A stretch of DNA of 64,000 bases from Fusibacter sp. A1 (lineage in GTDB: Bacteria; Bacillota; Clostridia; Peptostreptococcales; Acidaminobacteraceae), in assembly GCF_004125825.1 (NCBI RefSeq), contig NZ_QQWI01000007.1:1-64000 (forward strand). Direction: 5' to 3'. A program made the position numbers and the translations under genes. Under the pieces are notes generated by a model. The model did not search any database and had not been told where the DNA came from. It saw nothing but the letters and a program-made list of their open reading frames with translations. This document shows, piece after piece, positions 1-7,604 of the stretch (its first letter is position 1; every line of letters begins with the position of its first letter).

Positions 1-231
1 GTTGCAGTCGTTGGAGCTTGCGTTACCACTGGCGTTGCAGTCGTTGGAGCTTGCGTTACCACTGGTGTTGCAGTCGTTGGAGCTTGCGTTACCACTGGCG
101 TTGCAGTCGTTGGAGCTTGCGTTACCACTGGTGTTGCAGTCGTTGGAGCTTGCGTTACCACTGGCGTTGCAGTCGTTGGAGCTTGCGTTACCACTGGCGT
201 TGCAGTCGTTGGAGCTTGCGTTACCACTGGC
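1..231 (-). repeat. Seven 33-bp tandem repeats inside surface-protein gene
   Basis: Seven direct copies start at 1, 34, 67, 100, 133, 166 and 199. They are identical except for one position (c or t, reading c,t,c,t,c,c,c) at the end of each unit, which is silent in the encoded 11-residue repeat. The array continues off the left edge. There are no spacers between units, so this is not CRISPR. Confidence 0.95.
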
Positions 232-713
232 TTTGCCGTTGTTTCATCAGGAGTTTTATTACCAATCACAATATTAAAATGACTGATTTGAGGTATATTA
301 CCACCTTTATTCAGTGGTGAGCGAAGTTTACTATCTCCACTGACAAAACCTGAGTAATTATACTCATAATAATCAGTTCCACCTTTTACTCTAATAGATG
401 CCACAGTATGTGTTTTAGCTCTCCATTTCAAGTAACGGCCATCATCACTGATCCAATAGTCGATCTGACCATTGTAATCATGCCATTTTTCTTTTTCAAC
501 AGATTCACCTTTAATACCATGTTTGTCATTACCAGAGTAAAAAATTGGGTGAATACCATTTCCTGAAGATACACTTGTATCAGTTGTTCCATCAGAAAGG
601 TTAATTCCCTGTCCTTGAGCAGCAAATACAACATTTGGACTAGCAGAAAACAGTAACAATAATGCAATGAATAATGCTAAAGTTCTCATTTCCATCGTGG
701 TTGTGCGATTCAT
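1..713 (-). CDS. Secreted repeat-rich surface protein, 3' end cut by window edge
   Basis: Partial gene: it begins with ATG at 713, behind a GGAG ribosome binding site, and stays open to position 1, so the C-terminus is missing. A signal peptide of about 31 residues (MNRTTTMEMR start, hydrophobic core, then VFA-AQ) is followed by a domain of about 110 residues clearly homologous to the one at 1433-2791 (shared HDYNGQI, LKWRA, THTVAS, VKGG, KLRSPLN, ISHFNIVIG). After residue ~150 it becomes an exact 11-residue repeat, TPVVTQAPTTA. This is likely a cell-wall-anchored or exported adhesin-like protein. By analogy with its paralog an LPXTG end is expected outside the window, but it is not seen. The function of the folded domain is unknown. 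Confidence 0.8.
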   Translation of the reverse strand, partial: MNRTTTMEMRTLALFIALLLLFSASPNVVFAAQGQGINLSDGTTDTSVSSGNGIHPIFYSGNDKHGIKGESVEKEKWHDYNGQIDYWISDDGRYLKWRAKTHTVASIRVKGGTDYYEYNYSGFVSGDSKLRSPLNKGGNIPQISHFNIVIGNKTPDETTAKPVVTQAPTTATPVVTQAPTTATPVVTQAPTTATPVVTQAPTTATPVVTQAPTTATPVVTQAPTTATPVVTQAPTTA

Positions 714-1395
714 ACGTAACTCCTTTGCTGTTATTAAATAAGTAATAAGTTTAAAAATGCTTTTAGTGAAACTCATTCTCAATGTATGATTAAACTTATA
801 AACAATACTATCATAAAGAAATTGAAATATAAAGAACAATATACATACTAAATGTAAATATCTGAAATAATTTAATTGTCTTAAAACACGGTTTAATGTT
901 TACCTAGAATAGCTACAATATAATTAAGCAGCTACTTGCTAATGTAAACTCTATTCCTTTATATTTAAAGTGATTTTTCCCTTACTTAAGTTTAATCACA
1001 ATTTCTTTCTATATTTTGATAAGTAGAAGATGACCCATATTCTTATTTTTCAACCTAGATAGGTCGAAAAGAAATCCAATTCCTCTTTTTGAGATATGTT
1101 ATGATAGCTCAATTTAAGTGAATACTTGCCTCTTTATTTTGTAATCATAATTTTGTAAATGAAGGATATGTACTTTATTCTATAGATGACGCCCTCATGG
1201 TCATTCTTACTAAAAGACCAACAAGTAGGTAGATTTAATTCGTGCACTCATTAAGTTCGCAGCGCTTAAGCTCGGCATACTGATGGGTGAAAAAGTAGGA
1301 ATTAGTACCGCTATTCTTGTATTCTGAGTTGGTTCGATAATCTAGTTAAAATTTAATGTGACTATTATAAAAATACAAATTCACAAAAATAAAAA
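714..1395. other. Intergenic region with possible decayed coding fragment
   Basis: This is about 680 bases, mostly AT-rich, between the two surface-protein genes. It must hold the promoter of the gene starting at 713, but I see no convincing -35/-10 pair. Around 1180-1330 the base composition changes and plus-strand reading gives short hydrophobic open stretches (for example ALIKFAALKLGILMGEKV, ending at a stop near 1327) interrupted by a stop near 1230. That could be a remnant of a membrane-protein gene. I cannot name the family. Confidence 0.35.
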
Positions 1396-1422
1396 CAGCC
1401 ATTAGAATTTCTCTAACGGCTG
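1396..1422 (-). terminator. Rho-independent terminator of LPXTG gene
   Basis: An 11-bp inverted repeat with one mismatch (CAGCCATTAGA / TCTAACGGCTG) is followed on the minus strand by TTTTTATTTT, just after the stop codon at 1433. Confidence 0.8.
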
Positions 1423-1432
1423 CTTGATTAAG

Positions 1433-2791
1433 TTATTTCTTTTTAAATACCCATCCCAAAGAGATTAAGGCGGTACCTAGTGAATAAAACTGCCAAGGTG
1501 AACTTTCCCCAGTCTTAGGTAATGTTCCACTACCTAATGGAATCTCTAAGTCTAGAATTATTTCTGGTTCTTCTTCAGTTACGTTCGAATCATTTATTGG
1601 TAGATCAACTGCACCAAGTGCAATTTCTTCATCTTGAATAACAATCAGATCATCAGCTTCTGCTATGGTTACTGTCTCAGTCGCTGCCTCTGTAGTTGGT
1701 TCCTGAGTGGTCGCTGGAGCTTCTGTAGTCGGCGGCGTTGTTGTTGGTGCTTCTGTAGTAGTTTCAGTTGCTGTTGGTGCTTCCGTAGTAGTTTGTGTAG
1801 TTGTTGGTGCTTCCGTAGTAGTTTGTGTAGTTGTTGGTGCTTCAGTTGTTGTTTGTGTTGTTGTTTGTGTTGTTGTTGGTGCTTCCGTAGTAGTTTGTGT
1901 TGTTGTTGGTTCTTCAGTTGTTGTTTGTGTTGTTGTTGGTGCTTCAGTTGTTGTTTGTGTTGTTGTTGGTGCTTCAGTTGTTGTTTGTGTTGTTGTTGGT
2001 GCTTCTGTAGTAGTTTGTGTTGTTGTTGGTGCTTCTGTAGTAGTTTGTGTTGTTGTTGGTGCTTCCGTAGTAGTTTGTGTTGTTGTTGGTGCTTCAGTTG
2101 TAGTTTGTGTTGTTGTTGGTGCTTCAGTTGAAGTTTGTGTTGTTGGTGCTTCTGTAGTAGTTTCAGTTGTTGTTGGTGCTTCTGTAGTAGATTCAGTTGT
2201 TGGTGCTTCTGTAGTAGATTCAGTTGTTGGTGCTTCTGTAGTAGTTCCAGTTGTTGTTGGTGCTTCTGTAGTAGTTTCAGTTGTTGTTGGTGCTTCTGTA
2301 GTAGTTTGTGTTGTTGTTGGTATTTCTGTTGTCGTTTGAGTTGTTGTTGTTGTTTGTGGTATTTCATCACCAATCACAATGTTAAAATGACTGATCGCCG
2401 GTACTTTTCCACCATTGTTAAGTGGTGACCGAAGCTTAGAATCGCTGCTTACAATACCATCGTAGTTATATTCATAATAATTGTTTCCACCCTTTACTCT
2501 AACCGAAGCTACAGTATGTGTGATCGCTCTCCATTTTAAATAACTTCCATCAGAACTGATCTGATATTCAATTTGACCATTGTAATCATGCCAAACACTT
2601 TTTACAACAGAATCACCCTGAATACCGCCCCCGTCGTTACCGGAATAGAAAACTGGATAGATCCCCTCAGTTGAAGTCGGATCATCTGCTCCTCCTACAG
2701 CATAAACGGCATTGGGTATTGTTGAAAACAGTAGTAAAAATGCAACTATTAATGATAATGACCTTGTTTCCATCGTTTTTTTCCGTTTCAT
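1433..2791 (-). CDS. LPXTG-anchored Thr-rich surface protein
   Basis: A 452-residue protein. Residues 1-31 form a signal peptide (KRKK then a hydrophobic core, cut near VYA). Residues ~40-145 are a folded domain shared with the gene at 1-713. Residues ~148-375 are a Thr/Pro/Glu/Gln stalk made of TEAPTTTQTT-type 10-residue repeats. An acidic linker follows, then LPKTG at 424-428, a hydrophobic segment and a final KKK. That is the complete sortase sorting signal, so the protein should be covalently attached to peptidoglycan, with the stalk projecting the N-terminal domain. The domain's GG..Y.Y...SD..L.SP.N....ISH pattern resembles one I recall from other secreted proteins, but I cannot assign a ligand. 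The start is supported by GGAGC five bases upstream. No sortase gene is nearby. Confidence 0.9.
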   Translation of the reverse strand: MKRKKTMETRSLSLIVAFLLLFSTIPNAVYAVGGADDPTSTEGIYPVFYSGNDGGGIQGDSVVKSVWHDYNGQIEYQISSDGSYLKWRAITHTVASVRVKGGNNYYEYNYDGIVSSDSKLRSPLNNGGKVPAISHFNIVIGDEIPQTTTTTQTTTEIPTTTQTTTEAPTTTETTTEAPTTTGTTTEAPTTESTTEAPTTESTTEAPTTTETTTEAPTTQTSTEAPTTTQTTTEAPTTTQTTTEAPTTTQTTTEAPTTTQTTTEAPTTTQTTTEAPTTTQTTTEAPTTTQTTTEEPTTTQTTTEAPTTTQTTTQTTTEAPTTTQTTTEAPTTTQTTTEAPTATETTTEAPTTTPPTTEAPATTQEPTTEAATETVTIAEADDLIVIQDEEIALGAVDLPINDSNVTEEEPEIILDLEIPLGSGTLPKTGESSPWQFYSLGTALISLGWVFKKK

Positions 2792-2844
2792 AATTTGCTC
2801 CTTTACTAAAAAGTATTATATGTGCAAAACTCTTAATTGATAGA

Positions 2845-2857
2845 GATAATCGTTATC
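2845..2857. promoter_or_regulatory. GATAATCGTTATC palindrome, possible Fur-type operator
   Basis: A perfect 13-base palindrome 54 bases upstream of the LPXTG gene start resembles half of a Fur/Per-type box. The position is right for an operator of the minus-strand gene. No adjacent regulator gene supports it. Confidence 0.3.
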
Positions 2858-3109
2858 GTTTAGGTTAATCATATGATATCATGAATCCGACAATAGTTAA
2901 AGAGGTTTATACTGAAAAACAACGAATATATCCCCTTTTATTTTATGGTTATCCATTGGACAATCTATGTGACACTTCTTCATTTACTATCACCACTTTC
3001 AATACCATGATTTGAATCGTGTTTTTATCGTCTTATCATTCCAAATAGAGCTGTAGAGATACATAATCTTAAAGTAAGAACTGAACACTCAAGATTATTG
3101 CCATCAAAA
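2858..3109. other. Intergenic region without recognised features
   Basis: AT-rich sequence between the surface-protein gene and the terminator of the prenyltransferase gene. I see no ORF, RNA or repeat in it. Confidence 0.6.
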
Positions 3110-3164
3110 AAAACGGAACTGGCGTCCTAGAAAATTATGTTTTCTAGGACGCCAGTTCCGTTTT
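3110..3164 (-). terminator. Very long perfect terminator hairpin
   Basis: A 25-bp perfect stem with a 5-base loop, flanked by A-runs and T-runs on both sides. It lies 25 bases after the stop of the prenyltransferase gene and, being symmetric, probably works on both strands. Confidence 0.9.
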
Positions 3165-3188
3165 CATTTATTAATTTACTTACTAGCA

Positions 3189-4088
3189 TCAAAATAACAA
3201 AAGACAGATCGTTACAACAGTAAAGTACATCAGATGAAGTCTATTCGTATAAGGAATACTCAGTCGTTCAAACCTTTTAACGCATCCCCTTGCTTTAAGG
3301 GCTGTTGGAAAACTAATGAACACCAAAAGCGTCTGCACGGGATAGATACCTAATAGAATGTACAACAATGTCAGTACGAATGCACCGAAAACCAAAACAT
3401 CATAAAGCATTAGACTCTTTTTGGGACCAAGCAAGACGCTTAAGGTGCCCATTGCTAAACGCTTATCTCGTTTGAAATCTCTCATTTCGTTACTAATCAT
3501 AAGTGCCGGTACAAAAAGAGAAACCGGCAATCCGATGACAACAGGATACAGACTGATTGTCTTCATAAAAGGGTAACTTGCCCCAATCAACATCAATGGT
3601 CCCATCAACACAAACGATAAAGGTACGCCAAGTCCCTTGGTCTTATAGACAAATGGTTCACCCGTATAGGCATAGGATCCTATTAGACCGACCAATCCGA
3701 TGGCAAGCATCCACCAATCTGTGATATAAATCAGATACAGGCCGATCAGACCTGCAAGACCTAGAGCGGCAAGTCCAGATAAGAAGACAAGTAGATCAAA
3801 ATAGGACCTTTCTTTTCCAAGAAACATGACTTTGGTTTTACTGTAGTCACGGTACTTGAATGAGCCTTCAAAATAATCATTTATGAGATTCGCACCGGCC
3901 TGAGAAGCGACTCCGGCTATCGTGATGATAATGACTAAAAACACATTGAAAAGTGGTGTTGAGGTATTGAACGATCCAGCCCTATAAGCGGAGATCATCC
4001 CAAAAGTTGTAGCGGCTAGAGCCAAAGTGAGTGAGAATACCCTCAGTGCGATAATATATTCTTTAATGTACCTGATCAGTGTAGTCAT
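3189..4088 (-). CDS. UbiA/MenA-type prenyltransferase
   Basis: A 299-residue polytopic membrane protein with about eight hydrophobic segments. The two metal/diphosphate-binding motifs of the UbiA superfamily are present: LINDYFEGSFKYRD at ~68-81, corresponding to NDYFD...D of MenA with the first Asp replaced by Glu, and NEMRDFKRDKR near 200, corresponding to NxxRDxxxD of MenA. Family members transfer a polyprenyl chain to an aromatic acceptor; MenA makes demethylmenaquinone. No other menaquinone genes are in the window, so the acceptor is uncertain. The start has RBS AGGAGG. The gene is divergent from the ABC importer at 4215, which might supply a related precursor, but that is speculation. 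Confidence 0.8.
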   Translation of the reverse strand: MTTLIRYIKEYIIALRVFSLTLALAATTFGMISAYRAGSFNTSTPLFNVFLVIIITIAGVASQAGANLINDYFEGSFKYRDYSKTKVMFLGKERSYFDLLVFLSGLAALGLAGLIGLYLIYITDWWMLAIGLVGLIGSYAYTGEPFVYKTKGLGVPLSFVLMGPLMLIGASYPFMKTISLYPVVIGLPVSLFVPALMISNEMRDFKRDKRLAMGTLSVLLGPKKSLMLYDVLVFGAFVLTLLYILLGIYPVQTLLVFISFPTALKARGCVKRFERLSIPYTNRLHLMYFTVVTICLLLF

Positions 4089-4149
4089 AAAGCCTCCTAA
4101 AAGTCGATGGTATCATTCTAGCATTAAGTCATATCAAGGTCTATAAAGA

Positions 4150-4178
4150 TTGACAAATAATTTACAAGTCTGTTATGC
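4150..4178 (+). promoter_or_regulatory. Sigma-A-type promoter of ABC importer operon
   Basis: TTGACA at 4150-4155, a 17-base spacer, then TTATGC at 4173-4178, ending 36 bases before the lipoprotein start codon. Confidence 0.65.
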
Positions 4179-4214
4179 TTGGTTATGACAAACTGTAAAT
4201 CAAAGGTGGATATA

Positions 4215-5114
4215 ATGAAAAAAATTATCGCAGTTCTATTATGTATTCTGATTCTTGCAGCTGGATGTGCCGCAACAACGACTGAAGAAAAAATGACTCT
4301 AAAGGTCGGCGTCATGCCTGCCGTCGATACATCCCCTATCTACTTGGCCAAAGACATGGGTTACTTTGACGAGTTAAATCTCGATGTTGAGATTGTGCTC
4401 TTCACAAATGCTCAAGATAGACAAAGTGCTCTGCAGACAGGTGTCATCGATGGTGCCATGACCGATCTTGTCGCACTGGCAACCAATCGTTCCGGCGGTT
4501 TCGACCTAAAAGCTACAACCTTGACAGATGGTATGTTTGTTATGCTCGCTCAAGAAGGAGCAACTGATAAAGCAGAACTTAAAGTCGGTCTTATGGAAAT
4601 CAGTGTATCTAATTTTTTGGTCGACCACTGGCTGGCTGAAACCTATAAGCTCGAAAAAGTATATATCAATGCCATCCCTGCAAGACTAGAAGCAGTCGCT
4701 AGCGGCCAGCTCGATATGGGATTCTTTCCCGAACCACTTGGTAGCGTTGGCGAGATGAAAGGTCTTAAAAAACTTGTCTTTGAACCGGTTGGTGGCATCA
4801 CTCCTGATATCATGGCATTTACACAAACAGCAATCGACGCGAAATCAGATGCCTTGAAAGCATTTCATCAGGCATACGACAAAGCGGTTGAAGCAATCAA
4901 CAACGATGAGTCCTTAGCTCGAGAGACATTAGTCAAGAATATTCCAAACATCAGTGAAGAAGTCAAAGATATCATGACTCTTCCAACTTATCATAAAACC
5001 AGACTTCCAAGTGTTGACTACCTACAAGGAATTATCGATTGGACGAATGGAGTTGTTGAATCAGAGCTTAACGTAATTCCATCAGATATGATTGATACAC
5101 AGTTTATTGATTAG
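4215..5114 (+). CDS. ABC transporter substrate-binding lipoprotein, NMT1/SsuA type
   Basis: The start chosen is ATG at 4215 (RBS AAAGGTGGA), because it gives a proper lipoprotein signal: MKKIIAVLLC and lipobox LAAGC with Cys18. The mature domain begins LKVGVMPAVDTSPIYLAKD, the typical opening of NMT1/THI5-like periplasmic-type binding proteins (SsuA, TauA, ThiY). Length is 299 residues, normal for the family. It would sit on the outer face of the membrane and deliver substrate to the permease at 5839, powered by the ATPase at 5124. Substrates in this family include sulfonates, nitrate, hydroxymethylpyrimidine precursors and riboflavin. Nothing in the sequence decides between these. Confidence 0.85.
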   Translation: MKKIIAVLLCILILAAGCAATTTEEKMTLKVGVMPAVDTSPIYLAKDMGYFDELNLDVEIVLFTNAQDRQSALQTGVIDGAMTDLVALATNRSGGFDLKATTLTDGMFVMLAQEGATDKAELKVGLMEISVSNFLVDHWLAETYKLEKVYINAIPARLEAVASGQLDMGFFPEPLGSVGEMKGLKKLVFEPVGGITPDIMAFTQTAIDAKSDALKAFHQAYDKAVEAINNDESLARETLVKNIPNISEEVKDIMTLPTYHKTRLPSVDYLQGIIDWTNGVVESELNVIPSDMIDTQFID

Positions 5115-5123
5115 GAGCTGCCA

Positions 5124-5846
5124 ATGATTAAAACTCAAGAATTGACCGTGAATTACGGAGCAGGTAGAGGCATTTTTGAACTTTCCATTACCATACCTCG
5201 TGGCAAGGTTTATTCTTTAGTCGGTAAATCCGGGTGCGGAAAATCTACGTTACTTAAAGTCTTAGCCTCTCTTGTAGAGGCTGATTTTGGTTCTTTTCAG
5301 ATTGGAGAGACAACAAAAACATCTACTGCCCTGGGGTTCATACAGCAGCAAGATGCCTTGTTTCCATGGCTAAACGTCAGGCAAAATATTGAACTTGGTC
5401 TTCATCGTCACCCTACTTCTACCGATCAGATCATCAACACAGCACTGCAATCTGTTGGAATGACAGGTTTTGAAACCGCTTACCCCAGTCAGCTGAGCGG
5501 TGGTCAAAAACAAAGGATATCCATCGCAAGAACACTGGCGACAATACCTGAGGTTCTTCTAATGGACGAGCCAACGGCATCCCTTGATGCAATCAATCAG
5601 GAAGAACTTCAGAACTTACTCATGGATCTTCATCTTGAGAAGCAGCGCTCTACCCTATTTGTCACACATAGCATGGAAGAAGCGGTCTTCTTGTCGGACT
5701 GTGTCATGATTATGAAAGACGGAAGAGTTGTCTCACAGCATCAAATCGACCTACCGATGACAAAGGATCGTAGAGACACAAGTGACTACTTTGAAAAAGT
5801 AAAAGAACTCAAACAGGTCTTTATTCGTGAGGTGGGCTATGAATAA
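5124..5846 (+). CDS. ABC transporter ATP-binding protein (SsuB/ThiZ-like)
   Basis: 240 residues with a complete nucleotide-binding domain: Walker A GKSGCGKST at 34-42, Q-loop around IQQQDALFPW, signature LSGGQKQRIS near 126, Walker B VLLMDEPTASLD near 150, switch His in FVTHS. It starts 9 bases after the lipoprotein gene with RBS AGGAG, and its last 8 bases overlap the permease gene, so the three are one operon. It belongs to the nitrate/sulfonate/thiamine-precursor importer ATPases. Its role is to power uptake by the lipoprotein and permease encoded beside it. Confidence 0.9.
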   Translation: MIKTQELTVNYGAGRGIFELSITIPRGKVYSLVGKSGCGKSTLLKVLASLVEADFGSFQIGETTKTSTALGFIQQQDALFPWLNVRQNIELGLHRHPTSTDQIINTALQSVGMTGFETAYPSQLSGGQKQRISIARTLATIPEVLLMDEPTASLDAINQEELQNLLMDLHLEKQRSTLFVTHSMEEAVFLSDCVMIMKDGRVVSQHQIDLPMTKDRRDTSDYFEKVKELKQVFIREVGYE

Positions 5847-6591
5847 ACTAACCGGTCGAATCTACGCCATCCTCATGGTTCATCTATGTTGGTATGTCAT
5901 GGCGATAGCACTTCCAAAGGGCTTAATCCCCCTACCTCATGTCGTCTGGCAGTATTTCATCCGTTTAATGCTCAGCGGCACCCTTTTACTTCATATGCTC
6001 TCAAGTTTACTAAGGCTTTCAGTTGCTATCGGACTAGCCCTGGCGATTGGCATCCCCATCGGACTTTTGAGTGGTATTAGCAAATGGTTCGATTACTTTG
6101 CTACACCTATCACCTACTTACTTTATCCACTCCCTAAAATAGCGTTTTTACCGGTGTTCATGCTCCTTTTTGGACTTGGTGACGGATCAAAAGTTATGCT
6201 CCTGTTTACAGTCTTGGTCTTTCAGCTGATCATCGCAACAAGAGACGGTGTTAAGCAACTTCCTGTCGAATATGTACATGTTGTTTCCATCATGAGGTTG
6301 TCATGGAGACAAAAAATTATGAAGCTCTATTTTCCTAGTACGCTTCCCCATATTTTGAACGCGTTAAAAATCAGTGTCGGAATCAGTATGGCTGTACTAT
6401 TCTTTTGTGAGAACTACGCCACCACCTATGGACTTGGCTACTACATCATGAACAACTGGACCATGGTCAACTACCCAGGAATGTTTTCAGGAATCATCGC
6501 CATGGCCATCGTTGCCGCAGGTCTTATCACCTTGATCGACAAGCTGCACGATAAGCTTTGCAAATGGCATATACATCGTCACCAATTATAA
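5839..6591 (+). CDS. ABC transporter permease (SsuC/ThiX-like)
   Basis: About 250 residues with six hydrophobic segments and a binding-protein-dependent transport domain. The cytoplasmic coupling loop (MRLSWRQKIMKLYFPSTLPH) matches the position of the EAA motif that contacts the ATPase, though the EAA letters themselves are changed. An upstream ATG at 5827 is possible, but ATG 5839 is preferred because GAGGTGGG lies 4-11 bases ahead. It overlaps the ATPase gene by 8 bases. A terminator follows at once, so this gene closes the operon. Confidence 0.88.
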   Translation: MNKLTGRIYAILMVHLCWYVMAIALPKGLIPLPHVVWQYFIRLMLSGTLLLHMLSSLLRLSVAIGLALAIGIPIGLLSGISKWFDYFATPITYLLYPLPKIAFLPVFMLLFGLGDGSKVMLLFTVLVFQLIIATRDGVKQLPVEYVHVVSIMRLSWRQKIMKLYFPSTLPHILNALKISVGISMAVLFFCENYATTYGLGYYIMNNWTMVNYPGMFSGIIAMAIVAAGLITLIDKLHDKLCKWHIHRHQL

Positions 6592-6633
6592 AAAAGCGAT
6601 ATCGCCAAAGTAATTGAGTGATATCGCTTTTTT
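6590..6633 (+). terminator. Terminator of ABC importer operon
   Basis: Stem AAAAAAGCGATATC / GATATCGCTTTTTT with a 16-base loop and a T-run. It begins inside the permease stop codon. Confidence 0.85.
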
Positions 6634-6639
6634 ATATTA

Positions 6640-6776
6640 GTTGATAGAAGTAAAACATTCACATAAAGGTTGATGATCCGGTTCTGTTCGATGTGACGTA
6701 GTTGCCAGACAAGTTCAAGTATGCTCTTTTGCAAGATTGTCCTTGAAGTGCTAGACACTGAAATCAATGTCTTCAT
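6640..6776 (-). pseudogene. Remnant of an alpha/beta hydrolase gene C-terminus
   Basis: At 6661-6716 the sequence matches the 3' part of the hydrolase gene at 8888-9706 (bases 8925-8980) without gaps at about 38 of 56 positions, including the run ctgttcgatgtga. Read on the minus strand it gives LRHIEQNRIINLYVNV, against LHIEQEELFNLHVRV around the catalytic His of the intact protein. The surrounding frame is a short fragment with no catalytic core, so this is a decayed paralog tail. The boundaries are approximate. Confidence 0.5.
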
Positions 6777-6797
6777 TTATTCAAGATAGAAAGTAAC

Positions 6798-7412
6798 TTA
6801 ATTGATCAACGAAATCATAAATTCAGAACCAAGTCGAATACCAAAGATGATCAAAATAACACCGCACACAATATTTATCGCCTTTAAGACTTTCACACTG
6901 AACGATTTTTTAAACAGGTTGACTACAACTGCCAAACCTGTAAACCACATAGTTGAAGCAAGCGCTACTCCCATGATAAATAACCCGGAAGCGCTTGGTT
7001 CGAGTATGGCCCTAAATCCACCTAAAAGAAGAGTGCCGTCAATCAAGGCTTGAGGGTTGAGCCAAGTAACCGCAAAACAAGTTGCGATAACTTTAAGTAA
7101 GGGTTGGTGATAATCTTGCCTGATTTCACTTCCAGGGGTAGTTCTAATAAGACTCACTCCTATCCAAATCACGGCTAAGCTTCCTATGACAGTAACAAGC
7201 ACTTTTAATAAAGTGAAGTGCTCCATAACCTTTCCAATTCCCCAAAAGCATGCAAGTGCAAGGGTGACATCAAAAAAGATGATGATCATCGCTACTAATA
7301 AGGCACGGTTACGATCTCTTTCTATCGCGCTATTGATTAAGTACATGTTCTGCATTCCAATTGGTGCGACGTACGCAAGTCCCAATAACCATCCTTGTAT
7401 CAAGAAATTCAT
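6798..7412 (-). CDS. LysE/ArgO-family amino-acid exporter
   Basis: 204 residues and six hydrophobic segments. The N-terminal pattern G-x-A-x-x-x-P-I-G-x-Q-N (LGLAYVAPIGMQNMYLIN) is the LysE/ArgO signature. The family exports basic amino acids such as lysine and arginine, or other metabolites in the RhtB branch; the substrate here is unproven. RBS GGAGG is 8 bases ahead of ATG 7412. It is a single gene with no adjacent LysG-type regulator. A lysine-responsive transporter gene lies 5 kb away, but no operon links them. Confidence 0.85.
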   Translation of the reverse strand: MNFLIQGWLLGLAYVAPIGMQNMYLINSAIERDRNRALLVAMIIIFFDVTLALACFWGIGKVMEHFTLLKVLVTVIGSLAVIWIGVSLIRTTPGSEIRQDYHQPLLKVIATCFAVTWLNPQALIDGTLLLGGFRAILEPSASGLFIMGVALASTMWFTGLAVVVNLFKKSFSVKVLKAINIVCGVILIIFGIRLGSEFMISLIN

Positions 7413-7527
7413 TGTAAAGCCTCCAGTTGTTATCCGTTAGTTCCATCAAAAACTTTCTCCTCACTATTATAGTCGAAATACATTCAATTGATAAGCAATC
7501 ATTGTAGGATCGTAAAAGTTTCTATTT

Positions 7528-7556
7528 TTGTGCAAACAGTGTAAGATGAATAATAA
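7528..7556 (+). promoter_or_regulatory. Possible promoter of aldo/keto reductase
   Basis: TTGTGC, a 17-base spacer, TAATAA, ending 48 bases before the ATG. The match to consensus is moderate. Confidence 0.4.
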
Positions 7557-7604
7557 GAATCATTCGATCACAGTATCAATCTGATGTAAACTAAGGAGAG
7601 TAAG

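Noticed and set aside
1-231. Direct repeats resembling a CRISPR array
   Set aside because: Units are contiguous 33-mers without variable spacers and they encode an in-frame protein repeat.
1634-2428. Several long open frames (Val/Cys-rich on plus strand, Gln/His-rich on minus strand)
   Set aside because: They are other frames of the Thr-rich repeat of the LPXTG gene, with no RBS and absurd composition.
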